Assembly: GCA_039621445.1 (NCBI GenBank)
Contig: CP154956.1
Location: 857,653 to 921,652, forward strand
Source: Euglena gracilis
Taxonomy: Eukaryota > Euglenida > Euglenophyceae > Euglenales
DNA length: 64,000 bases
Direction of reading: 5' to 3'
Shown: in pieces, positions 11,001-19,785 of the stretch
Layout: each line of letters opens with the position of its first letter
Numbering within the stretch: the first letter of the stretch is position 1
Translations under genes and position numbers: made by a program
The notes under the pieces: generated by a model
The model's database searches: none
What the model was told of the DNA's origin: nothing
Seen by the model: only the letters and a program-made list of their open reading frames with translations

Positions 11001-13111
11001 GTTCTCGAGTCCTTGATTTTATTCAAGGCCTCGCGCATTTGGTCATCCCAAATGACTTTTGCGTTATCGGGTGTCCGATTTTTGAGTTGTCGGGTTAGGG
11101 GTACCGCGATTTTCGCGAAATCTTTCATGTAAATCGCGTAGTATTGGGCTAATCCCAAAAATCCCTTTAAATGCGTTAAGGTCTTAATGACCTCAGGAGT
11201 CCATTTCTTAATGGCCTCCATCTTACTGGGTGCGGCTTTACGCTGCCCGTTGCTCAGGATGTGTCCGCAAAACTTAATAATTTTGCGAAACAGGTGCATT
11301 TTGGAACCCTTCACAAAAAGCACATGCTTTTGGAACGCGGATAATACCGCGCGCACATCGCGATAATGCGGGTCGAGGATATCCTCGCCCGATTTCGCGG
11401 ATGGCGGTTGGGTTCCCACCAGTACATCATCGATGTACACCAGAGCAAACGGTAAATCGCGCAAAACCCACTGGATCATGCGTTGAAACATGGCTGGGCC
11501 ATTCTTAACACCCATGGGGAGTACCGTCCATTGGTACACACCCTTGGATGTCACGAATGCCGTGTACGGTTGCGAATCAGGATGCAAATGCATCTGATGG
11601 AAACCGTCTTCCAGATCAAAGATTGACCACAACCGGTTATCCGATTGTTGGGTGATCAAATCCTCGATCAACGGTAACGGGAAGGGGTCATCCTTCGTTT
11701 GGGAGTTCAGGTACCGGTAATCCAGCACCAGTCTCCACTTCTTCTGACCAGACTGGTCAGCGGGTTTGGGCACCACAAAAGCTTGTGATGTCCACTCGCT
11801 CTTGGAAGGGATAATCCACTTCCGCTGGATGAGCTTCTCAATCATCTCGTTGAGAGCCTGTTCGCGTTCACCCGAACAACGGAAGAATTTCCGGTGCATA
11901 GGTTTAGCGCCATCCTTGAGCTCGATTTTGCAAACACCGAACGGACCGCGAATCGCGGGGTCGATGTCGCAGGCGTAAACTGGATTATCCAGTACACCAT
12001 GAAATTCGCGAGCAATTCGCGAACAATAATCAGCGGACTTGGGATGTTGGTCCGCACTCTCAATGACCGCAGAAATCTGCGTTGAGGGTGTGGCATCCCC
12101 ATTGGTACCAAGGTATCTTGGCACACGCACATCGGATATTCCGAATGCGTCAAAGAAACAAACGCGAAAAATGATTTCTTTGACAGGTGGTAATAATATA
12201 CCACAAAAATCCTCAAATAGTGGTACATCAGCGGGTAAATCCCACCAATGAAAACACACATAGGATAGTTGGTGAAACCAATCCGCATTCGGATTGACGG
12301 GTATGAGGAGAGCTCCTCGCGCTTCATCGCGGAGGATTTTCTCCACCACATCCGGGATAAGTTTTGGGGGAGGGTGCATCCATAGCACCGTATCACCCCA
12401 GAATTTAAGAAATGCGTTGGTATGTCGCGACCAATATCGCGACAAGCGCGCATGCGCTTTTGATGAGAACGCATCAATTTCCAACGACAAATCGAAGGAA
12501 TCAGCCAAAGCCGCGATTTTGGAGAACCATTCCTCCAAAATACGGTATTGACCAAAATTAAATGCATTCCATACACGCATCGCGTATGTGTCGACCTGAT
12601 TCGCGGGTTGAAGAGCGGTAACGCAATTCAGGGATCCGCAAACATAGGTCAAGGGTGTGTCATCCACACTCCCAAGGGGCATTCCCAAGGGTTGATGGGT
12701 TGGATGGGTACATACCCAGTCCATATCATGCCAGATGGAGGTGGGGGAGGTGTGTGACACGGATTTCGCGGTCCCAAACAACAAGGCAATACCTCGTTGT
12801 TGGAGCACTTGATGTACGGTCGCGCATTGCGATCCGCAACCAAGTGCATGGGTGCGCGAAATCGGGATTAGTGTTGGTGTTTGGACTAGACATCCACAAT
12901 CGAAATCTGGCTGGGCGGAAATTCTCCTACAGTGCACACATTGGAAGGAAGTGTCGGAGTAGTGGTCCTGGTCGCGCATGTTGGTCTGGTGGGGGTGTGT
13001 GTAAAAGTTGGGATGCGCTTTTGTAGCTGCTGGGGGGTGTACAGATGTATCTGAAAGCGATACATCTGGTGGAAAACGGGGTATTAGTGCAGCTGGGCGA
13101 CTACTCGACAC
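10793..13111 (-). CDS. Pol, reverse transcriptase part of element A
   Basis: 772-residue frame; the last 70 or so residues are out of frame with RNase H. The RT domain spans about residues 390-660: [44 protein letters not shown] and the catalytic YIDDVLVG (about 11,413-11,438). The N-terminal 390 residues are unusual for a gypsy Pol: a Cys-rich start (CVHCRR, CGCL), then a stretch resembling the block that follows RNase H in DIRS-type pols ([38 protein letters not shown]). It starts just past the protease stop in another frame, with GTG as first codon of the open frame, so it is probably made as a protease-RT fusion by frameshifting. Confidence 0.92.
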   Translation of the reverse strand: MSSSRPAALIPRFPPDVSLSDTSVHPPAATKAHPNFYTHPHQTNMRDQDHYSDTSFQCVHCRRISAQPDFDCGCLVQTPTLIPISRTHALGCGSQCATVHQVLQQRGIALLFGTAKSVSHTSPTSIWHDMDWVCTHPTHQPLGMPLGSVDDTPLTYVCGSLNCVTALQPANQVDTYAMRVWNAFNFGQYRILEEWFSKIAALADSFDLSLEIDAFSSKAHARLSRYWSRHTNAFLKFWGDTVLWMHPPPKLIPDVVEKILRDEARGALLIPVNPNADWFHQLSYVCFHWWDLPADVPLFEDFCGILLPPVKEIIFRVCFFDAFGISDVRVPRYLGTNGDATPSTQISAVIESADQHPKSADYCSRIAREFHGVLDNPVYACDIDPAIRGPFGVCKIELKDGAKPMHRKFFRCSGEREQALNEMIEKLIQRKWIIPSKSEWTSQAFVVPKPADQSGQKKWRLVLDYRYLNSQTKDDPFPLPLIEDLITQQSDNRLWSIFDLEDGFHQMHLHPDSQPYTAFVTSKGVYQWTVLPMGVKNGPAMFQRMIQWVLRDLPFALVYIDDVLVGTQPPSAKSGEDILDPHYRDVRAVLSAFQKHVLFVKGSKMHLFRKIIKFCGHILSNGQRKAAPSKMEAIKKWTPEVIKTLTHLKGFLGLAQYYAIYMKDFAKIAVPLTRQLKNRTPDNAKVIWDDQMREALNKIKDSRTWFSISRIHTNRMSWRSTAAITLLAGFLASIMRRMNSDLWLSLAGSYRATTGKDRLNGAFAKRRHMPLC

Positions 13112-13113
13112 CG

Positions 13114-13950
13114 TTATAACTTCAGGCCTTTGGGCTTTCGTCTTGTAACCCAGTGAACGAGGGGGGTACCGCTACTCGCTTGCCCTGCCTCATGGGGAAC
13201 GGAAGTTGGTGTGTCAATGGGCAGGGGGTGAACTTTCTCGGTACACCCGGTGTGGAAAACGTTGGTTGGTGTGGTTGGTAACGGGGTAAAAGTTTTCGAA
13301 AACGGTGTGGAAAAATTGGTGGCTATCGCGGTTGACGCCACAGGTGATGAAGGTTTGGGGGGCAATGAGGAGAGCGGTGATGTGCGCAAACCGTGGGAGT
13401 GGCAATCCACTACCAGCCGGTGCTGACGTAAAAAGGGGTATCCCAGGATTACGTCAGAACCATGGATTCCGGATTCATATCCCCAGGTATCCGGAAAATT
13501 TTGCGGTTGGGGGGGGTGTGAGTGGTGCTTGGGGATGAGGGGTAGGACTATGTCCAAAAAGCATCCCAAGTCACCACCGCACATGGGGGTGTTGTCAGCC
13601 GTCGTAATTTTGATCGGCTTCTTGGCTTTCACCAAGAGGGGGGTTGGTATCAACCCGAACCGAAAAAGTAGTGCAATGCGACAACCAGTGTCAATGAGAA
13701 TTTTGACTTTTGCACAAAAATTTTGGATTTTGATTTCCGCTTGGACCAAAAGTTCCATGGGGGGTAAGCAAAGTGAAGGGTCTGGCGAAAATACGTTTTC
13801 TTGCCAGCTTTCCCATGAACCCTTTCCTACTTTGCACAACATTCCGAGCGGAAAGTTGGAGTGGGGGGTGGGGGACCCGAAAATTTTCCGGGTACCGACC
13901 AGGAAGGCAGATGGGCAGGGGGGGCAGGGTTGATCAGGTCCTACCTCCAT
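13114..13950 (-). CDS. Retroviral-type aspartic protease of element A
   Basis: 278-residue ORF between gag and RT. The catalytic core reads ILIDTGC, with DTG as in other retroelement proteases, followed after about 30 residues by ADNTPMCGGDLGC (flap region) and then DVILGYPFLRQH, the conserved ILG motif. It matures Gag and Pol. Element B has the same ORF start at 536 but broken. The C-terminal 90 residues are Ser/Thr/Pro-rich linker. It ends at TAA 13,114-13,116, directly before the RT frame. Confidence 0.88.
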   Translation of the reverse strand: MEVGPDQPCPPCPSAFLVGTRKIFGSPTPHSNFPLGMLCKVGKGSWESWQENVFSPDPSLCLPPMELLVQAEIKIQNFCAKVKILIDTGCRIALLFRFGLIPTPLLVKAKKPIKITTADNTPMCGGDLGCFLDIVLPLIPKHHSHPPQPQNFPDTWGYESGIHGSDVILGYPFLRQHRLVVDCHSHGLRTSPLSSLPPKPSSPVASTAIATNFSTPFSKTFTPLPTTPTNVFHTGCTEKVHPLPIDTPTSVPHEAGQASSGTPLVHWVTRRKPKGLKL

Positions 13951-14038
13951 CTGTTCATCAGCCCAGAGGTCCGTGCCCTCGGACCTCGGGCTCCCCTACT
14001 CCAGGTCCGAACCGGCCGAATAGCCGGCTATGGGCCTT

Positions 14039-17000
14039 TTAGAGGTATAAACTGATTTCAACGTGCGCACCGCCATGCGGGCCTCGTCGAAATCGGTATC
14101 CGTGGTCATCCCCCTCCCTGCCCGAAGCCGGGGTGTCATCCTCCAAACAAGATATCTTGAAACCGACTTTATGGCGGTTGGAGGAGTGACCCTTGTCACC
14201 GCGATTCATACCGCGATGACGTTGGCCAGGGCGGGGAGAACGAGAACGCGGACATTTGGATGAGTGGTGATCACTCGATCCACAAAGCGAACACCGAGAT
14301 TTGTGTCGCGAGTCTGGGTAACGGGGGGATCGGTTTCCCGATTTCCCGTCAAACCGTCGTGGTGACTGGGTATCCCGTCGACCATGACCGGTGTATCGGG
14401 GTTTTCCCGATGAGGATCGCGAAGAAGATGATCCGCTTCGCGAACGCGATCGCGATGTCTCGCGATGAGAATCACGCTTCTTGGCCGGGGCACCGGGTGA
14501 CCTACCCCGAGGGGTACCGTGTCTCCGCTCATCGCGGAACGGGATCCGGGGGCTAATACCACCGGAACGGGGACCCGATGACCGTGAATTGCCCGATTGG
14601 CGTGAAAACGCGGAGGAACCCGAACCTCGTGATGAGGTCGAGCCTCGCGGACTCTGAATACGCTTTCGCGCTTCAGGATTAGGACATTCCCGAGACATAT
14701 GTCCCGATTTGTTGCACAAAAAGCACACTTTATCCGTGGCTTGGTCCGAAGAACGCGGGTATCGCGTTTTCGATCCCGTGGTGGGTGAAGTGGGTGAAAC
14801 CGGTGATTTTTGCAATGCGTTCACCGAACCAGCCGGTAATCCAGCGGTTGGGTGTGCGGTATACGTGGATTGAATCTGACCAAGAAGCTGTGATAGCTTC
14901 AGTTGCTTGGAAACGTAGTTCCAGCGTTGGTCAAGAGTCATTGCATTACCCGCCAACTCCTCACGATGGATATCCTTGATGAGGCTAGGCGTGAAATGCA
15001 TGAGAACAGCGTCAAACTGTTCGCGCATTTGCTTTTCACTGAGTTCATCCACTTCAGCGGCAAGTCCTAACCATTTGGCATACCAAAGGTCAATGGACTT
15101 CCATTTGCGATCGGGTGGGGCGCATTGCCGCCACTTGGTCTCCAGGGTAATCCTAGCGACCAAACTTGAACTGGTGGAAGCGTATTGCTCCACCAGGTCA
15201 TCAAAGGAAACGCGGTAGCGAATGACGAGTTGTCGCGCGCGCTCCTTCTCATCCCTAGGGAGGCAATCGATGAATTCCATCTTGATCACCTCCGGGTTTG
15301 TGTCCTGAGTTGGCCCTTTCAATGCCCAGTAGTACTCCCAGTCCCGGAAAAACTGTCTCCATGTGGTTGGATCACCGTCCCATTGGGGTTTCACCTTATT
15401 CGCGATTGCGATGGTGCCCTTGAAGTCTTTCTGAAAAACCCGTTGGCCCTCGGTGGTATTCCGTGGATTCGGGCCCGGGTACGCTCGAGCACCAAGCGTA
15501 TCCTTTCCGGATTCTTGTCGGAATCGCGAAATTTCTGGTGAAGGTGAATCCTGGTACCGGAAATCCGGTCGCAAACCCTGTTGGTCACCCGTAATAGGGA
15601 GACTCTCCGGTGTGGGGGTATGTCGCGCATGCAACATGTGACCCACTCCCGGTGTACGGGTTTGGCTCATTCCACGCACAAGCATGGAATGATGGATTTC
15701 TTGGTGCAGACTTGGCAGAATCGCCATGTTTTCCGCGAATTCGGTTCCCGTAATGGGAGATTCATCCGAAAACTGGTTTTGAGTTGTAGGCAAGGCTAAT
15801 GGTGGCACAATTCGCGGAATCGCGGATTGTGACACTCGGGACACAGGTGGTGGTGGTGCATGTGCACCCAGATTCGGGTTGTGGAAACGCGAATCTGGAG
15901 CATCTGGCGCATCTTCGGCAATGCATACTGCCGAATTGCGGTGTGAAACCCGCTGTTGGTTGGACACATTATCCAAACCCACAGACAAGTCATGCACACT
16001 TTGCTCCAAATGCTCAACGAGTTGGAGTTGGCCGCAAATACGGTCAACTTCATCCTCCAAAGCGCGAATACGCTTGCGGTAACGGGAAAAGTCATCCAAG
16101 TGCGGAATCCTTTCGGAAATTCCGGTAACATCTTGGACAAGTTTCCTGTGAGACTTATCCAGTATTTGGAGTTGTCCCATTAATGCTTTTACAGCATTTG
16201 AGAGAATCTGCAAAGGTGATGTCACCTTGGTTGTTGTGGTGGTGGATGCAACCGGTGCAGGGTTATCCGAGAACGCGGTTGTGGTACCCACGGGCAAATT
16301 TCCGGGTTGTGGCTTATCCACCAACGCGGAAATTCGCTCATCCAACCTGGTAATATCACTTTGCGTGGATCGGGCATTCCGATTCACTGATTCCTCAAGC
16401 CGTAATAGGCTGTTGCAGAAATCTTGCAAGGTTTCCTGATTGTTAGTGAGCATTTTGTCATAAAATGCCTTGAAATCAGGGTTCTCGGTAATTCGAGAAC
16501 TGGAACCTGCAGGTAGAGACTGCATTTCCGTTACTTTGGTAGACACCGATGCATACCGGGTCTGGAGTTCTCCAATAGCAGTCTGAAGACCGCTAATGTC
16601 CGGAACTCGGTGGGAAAGTGCGGAATAGCTTTGTTGCAAACCCGCAATGGCCGAGTTAATCCCGCCAATGTCGGATTGCAACTGCAACTGCAGGGAATCC
16701 TGCCGTTGTGCCATTTCCGCGACTTTCGCGCTCAGATTGGATAATCCAACCCGATTCGCGTCACAATAGCAGGTTTTCTGCTCCAAACGGGAAAGTCGCT
16801 CCTCCAACTGCCGCACATACGTGTGGGGAGCAAAATTCTCGTTGGCTTGTGACTGGAATTGCCGAAACTTTTCCGTTTCATCGCACAACTGCATAATGCG
16901 GTGTTGCGATTCGTGGAAAGTTGCGGACAATGTGGTGAAATGGTCCATAGACACAAATCCACCACTGCTGGATGTTGCAGACGAGGAATCTCGTGCATGC

Positions 17001-17560
17001 AACTGTTGTTGCAAATGCAACAACGCAGATGAACAGGACTCCATTTGTCCCGATAACTGTTGTAGTGAGCCATGCAAGTGCAGAAACTTGGAGTCATTCC
17101 GCGTTTCCGCTTCATGCATGCATTCACTAATTTGCCAGAAGTGTTGCGGGAGTTGTTGGCACATTTTGTCAAAGGTTTCCCGAAAGTTTGCAAGGTCAAT
17201 ACCCGCACCTTCGAAATTCCTCTGGCAATATCTGCCAACTTCCTGCAAGTAATTCCAGCAGTGTTCCAGCTTGGTGAAGACATGTTTCTGGTTGTCCTCA
17301 TCAAACTGAAGCACTTTGTTCAATGCGGTTGCACACTCTGCAACGCATTGTTGTACATGGTTGAACTGCCTCACAAGGGGGTGATCCCCTGGAAGCCGAG
17401 CAACAATATCCTGCACATCCTCAGCAGTGAGGAGCTCACCAGTGCCCTTCCCATAGTCATCCATGGGTTGGGATGTACCGGAGAATTCCGGCACCACGAG
17501 GCGAGTCTCCGGTTGCCAAGGTAGTGCGGGATAGCACCCGATATCGGGGGGTGGTGGCAA
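14039..17560 (-). CDS. Gag of element A, main ORF
   Basis: 1,173 residues. About residues 60-600 are helical and Gln/Leu-rich with heptad-like spacing (coiled coil likely, e.g. LEERLSRLEQ). A gag core follows around 720-900 (WRQFFRDWEYYWAL, WYAKWLGLAAEVDELSEKQM). Two zinc knuckles flank a Ser/Arg-rich segment: CFLCNKSGHMSRECP (CX2CX4HX4C) and CSLCGSSDHHSSKCP (same spacing). The product forms the particle shell and binds RNA. The true N-terminus is probably the MQST start near 18,029; a 58-bp tandem duplication at about 17,594-17,709 puts that part out of frame. The ORF start at 17,560 is therefore only the edge of the open frame. Confidence 0.9.
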   Translation of the reverse strand: MPPPPDIGCYPALPWQPETRLVVPEFSGTSQPMDDYGKGTGELLTAEDVQDIVARLPGDHPLVRQFNHVQQCVAECATALNKVLQFDEDNQKHVFTKLEHCWNYLQEVGRYCQRNFEGAGIDLANFRETFDKMCQQLPQHFWQISECMHEAETRNDSKFLHLHGSLQQLSGQMESCSSALLHLQQQLHARDSSSATSSSGGFVSMDHFTTLSATFHESQHRIMQLCDETEKFRQFQSQANENFAPHTYVRQLEERLSRLEQKTCYCDANRVGLSNLSAKVAEMAQRQDSLQLQLQSDIGGINSAIAGLQQSYSALSHRVPDISGLQTAIGELQTRYASVSTKVTEMQSLPAGSSSRITENPDFKAFYDKMLTNNQETLQDFCNSLLRLEESVNRNARSTQSDITRLDERISALVDKPQPGNLPVGTTTAFSDNPAPVASTTTTTKVTSPLQILSNAVKALMGQLQILDKSHRKLVQDVTGISERIPHLDDFSRYRKRIRALEDEVDRICGQLQLVEHLEQSVHDLSVGLDNVSNQQRVSHRNSAVCIAEDAPDAPDSRFHNPNLGAHAPPPPVSRVSQSAIPRIVPPLALPTTQNQFSDESPITGTEFAENMAILPSLHQEIHHSMLVRGMSQTRTPGVGHMLHARHTPTPESLPITGDQQGLRPDFRYQDSPSPEISRFRQESGKDTLGARAYPGPNPRNTTEGQRVFQKDFKGTIAIANKVKPQWDGDPTTWRQFFRDWEYYWALKGPTQDTNPEVIKMEFIDCLPRDEKERARQLVIRYRVSFDDLVEQYASTSSSLVARITLETKWRQCAPPDRKWKSIDLWYAKWLGLAAEVDELSEKQMREQFDAVLMHFTPSLIKDIHREELAGNAMTLDQRWNYVSKQLKLSQLLGQIQSTYTAHPTAGLPAGSVNALQKSPVSPTSPTTGSKTRYPRSSDQATDKVCFLCNKSGHMSRECPNPEARKRIQSPRGSTSSRGSGSSAFSRQSGNSRSSGPRSGGISPRIPFRDERRHGTPRGRSPGAPAKKRDSHRETSRSRSRSGSSSSRSSSGKPRYTGHGRRDTQSPRRFDGKSGNRSPRYPDSRHKSRCSLCGSSDHHSSKCPRSRSPRPGQRHRGMNRGDKGHSSNRHKVGFKISCLEDDTPASGREGDDHGYRFRRGPHGGAHVEISLYL

Positions 17561-17593
17561 AGCTCTGTAAGGGCTTGCCGGTGGAAGAGCCGG

Positions 17594-17709
17594 TGGGGGT
17601 TGAAAGAAACACGGGGTTTCTAGCCCACCATCACCAGAGAAGCCCGGTGGCGTGGGGTTGAAAGAAACACGGGGTTTCTAGCCCACCATCACCAGAGAAG
17701 CCCGGTGGC
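17594..17709. repeat. 58-bp tandem duplication in gag of element A
   Basis: Two adjacent near-identical copies, the second starting 58 bp after the first (shared landmark GGTTGAAAGAAACACGG at about 17,599 and 17,657). The period is not a multiple of three, so it shifts the gag frame. Confidence 0.9.
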
Positions 17710-18029
17710 GGAATCACCACGGGTCTCTCCGGTGTGCGCAGCTGCACCATTGCCGCAGACAGAGGCGAATACCCCCGTTGTGGCAAGGTGAGTGCGGAAG
17801 AGGCCGCATTAGCCTCTGAAGCCAATGAAGTGGAGGGCTCATCGCCGACCACTGTCAATGATGACAAGTGTTGCAATTGTGACAATTGAATCAATTGTGC
17901 CTCATCGGCGTGGGAACTGGAAGCACTTTCACATAAAAGCTTCCAATCCCCATTTTCTTGGTCAATGTCTTGCAATGATGCCTGTAATAAGGCATAATTG
18001 AATTGATGGTTGGGGCCTGTGCTTTGCAT
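17631..18029 (-). pseudogene. N-terminal end of gag of element A, out of frame
   Basis: Begins at MQST; element B has the same start (MQSTSPNPKF near 22,417), which supports it as the real gag start. Followed by an acidic, Ser-rich stretch. The frame runs into the 58-bp tandem duplication and is lost before reaching the main gag ORF. Seen: the homologous starts and the duplication; inferred: this copy cannot make full-length Gag without frameshifting. Confidence 0.65.
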
Positions 18030-18062
18030 CTTTCTGATGACAAAAACAGCAAAAACCCACAA

Positions 18063-18219
18063 AACTAAGCAGTTGTGCTGGCACCAGAGGGGCTGTAACG
18101 GGTAATACCGTACAGAACCTTCCGGAGCCTGCTCGTCTGCTTAGACGTTGACTAGAAGCCGGGAGCTGACGCTGCGACCGTGTAATAACGGTGCAGGGGC
18201 TCTCCGCTGCCAGTCAGCG
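18063..18219 (-). other. Untranslated leader of element A
   Basis: 157 bp between gag and the PBS-like repeats. No ORF. Contains hairpin-forming segments (ACGGGTAATACCGT near 18,096) and corresponds to the leader of element B at about 22,485-22,620. Possibly packaging or translation control; not shown by sequence. Confidence 0.5.
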
Positions 18220-18450
18220 TAGGATCGAACCAATCTGCTACCAAGTGTAAAACCTGGTAGCCTTTCTGTTTGTGAAGTGTGTATAGGATCGTAACCAATC
18301 TGCTACCAAGTGTAATACCTGGTAGCCTTTCTTTCTGTATGGGCTGTATGTGTAGGCTCGTGACCTAATCTGCTACCAAGTGTAATACTTGACAGCGTTT
18401 CTTTCTGTATGGGCTGTATGTGTAGGATCGTAACCTAATCTGCTACCAAG
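18220..18450 (-). promoter_or_regulatory. Primer-binding site of element A with three extra PBS-like tandem units
   Basis: Next to the 5' LTR the minus strand reads TGGTAGCAGATTAGG, a primer-binding site. Its complement resembles the 3' end of an eukaryotic initiator tRNA-Met (AGGATCG-AA-CC arm, ACCA end). The motif ending CTGCTACCAAG recurs four times on the plus strand, at 18,220-18,245, 18,284-18,310, 18,353-18,380 and 18,423-18,450, in a repeat of about 70 bp. Only the last is LTR-adjacent. Confidence 0.75.
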
Positions 18451-18753
18451 TGTACGTCTGATTCCCAATTCCCAATTCCCAAAAAGCCTTCGCTTTCGCC
18501 TTGGCGCACCTACTTGGGAACTAAAAATCAGAGTAACAGTAAAAACCCTTTTCCCACTTCCCAAGAAGCAAAGCACGGAGCAATGCAGGGAGGACGGACT
18601 GGAAATCCAAGTCCGGTCCAAGTAAAGGAAGGAAAAGGTATAAGAAGAATACCACCTGTGGAGAGAGAAGGGGCACCCATTAGGAGATCCTAATAGGATC
18701 TGCTTCCATCCTAACTTCCTCAACGGAAGGGGACAGAAGCATACGCCTGGTAC
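18451..18753 (-). repeat. 5' LTR of element A
   Basis: Same sequence as 2,030-2,333 with about three differences. The last base of the TACA end is missing at the junction with gag of element B (TGGTAC then CGGTGAC). The PBS directly inside identifies it as the 5' LTR on the minus strand. Confidence 0.92.
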
Positions 18754-19785
18754 CGGTGACTCGCGCGAAGAGGATGATCCACTTCGCGAACGAGATCCTG
18801 AAGAGTCGCGATTGAAATCCCGTTTTCGGGTAGGGGGTCCAAGTGACCGACCGCGAGAAGGACGGGTTTCCCGACCATCACGCGATGGTGACTTGGGCCT
18901 ACTACCGCTAAAGCGGTTCTCCGAAGAACGTGAAACTCCCGATTGTCGTGAAAACGCCGAGGAACCCGCTCCCCGTGAGGAGGTCGAGCCCCTTGGGCTT
19001 CGAATACGCTTTCGCGCATCGGGATTCGGGCTTTCCCGAGACATGTGACCAGATTTGTTGCACAAAAAGCACAGTTTATCCGTGCCTTGGTCCGAAGAAC
19101 GCTTATTCCGCGTTTTTGGTCCCGTGGTGGGTGATCTCGGTGACATGGGTGATTTTTGAACCGCGTTAACCGCACCCGCAGGGATTACCGCGGTGGGATG
19201 CGTTTGGAAAGCGGACTGTATTTGTCCCAAAACTTGTGTGAGTTTGAGTTGCTTTGACACATAATTCCAACGTTGGGCAAGAGTCATCTCATGCCCTGCC
19301 AACTACTCGCGATGGATATCCTTCATGAGGCATGGTGTTAAATGCAACAAAACCGCATCAAACTGTTCGCGCATTTGCTTCTCGCTAAGTTCATCAACTT
19401 CGGAAGCAAGTGCTAACCATTTGGCATACCAAAGGTCAATGTATTTCCATTTGCGATCCGATTGCGCGCATTGTCGCCATTTCTTCTCCAGGGAAATCCT
19501 GGTGACCAGACTTGAATTGGTTGAAGCGTATTGCTCAACCAGGTCCTCAAATGATACGCCATTACGTATCACCAAATTGCGTGCGCGTTCTCGCTCCTCC
19601 CTCGGTAGGCAATCGATGAATTCCATCTTGACTACCTCGGGATTCGGGTCTTGGGTGGGTCCCTTTAGTGCCCAATAGTACTCCCAGTCCCGAAAAAATT
19701 GTCTCCATGTGGTTGGATCCCCGTCCCATTGGGGTTTCACCTTGTTCGCGATTGCGATGGTGCCCTTGAAGTCTCTCTGAGTAAC
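18754..19785. repeat. Right copy of 1,032-bp direct duplication flanking element A
   Basis: Partner of 996-2,027, same length, about 99.3% identical by eye. It begins exactly at the 5' LTR of element A and continues without a break into the rest of gag of element B. Confidence 0.9.

Larger units (their letters stand above)
2030..18753 (-). mobile_element. LTR retrotransposon A: 16.7-kb Ty3/gypsy chromovirus with an extra 3' ORF
   Basis: Complete minus-strand element. Order from 5' LTR: LTR 18,451-18,753, PBS, leader with repeated PBS-like units, gag (start near 18,029, main ORF 17,560-14,039), protease 13,950-13,114, RT 13,111-about 11,000, RNase H/integrase/chromodomain about 11,000-8,877, extra ORF 8,680-3,161, PPT, LTR 2,030-2,333. 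The RT-RNase H-integrase order and the terminal chromodomain place it among chromoviruses. Defects seen: a 58-bp tandem duplication shifting the frame near the gag start and a frame change between RT and RNase H. It lies within gag of element B. Adjacent 5-bp flanks do not match; instead the flanks carry a 1,032-bp duplication. Confidence 0.9.

Noticed and set aside
18220-18450. Possible tRNA-Met genes in tandem
   Set aside because: Only the T-arm and acceptor 3' half are present, with no D-arm, anticodon or 5' acceptor strand; position next to an LTR explains them as primer-binding sites.
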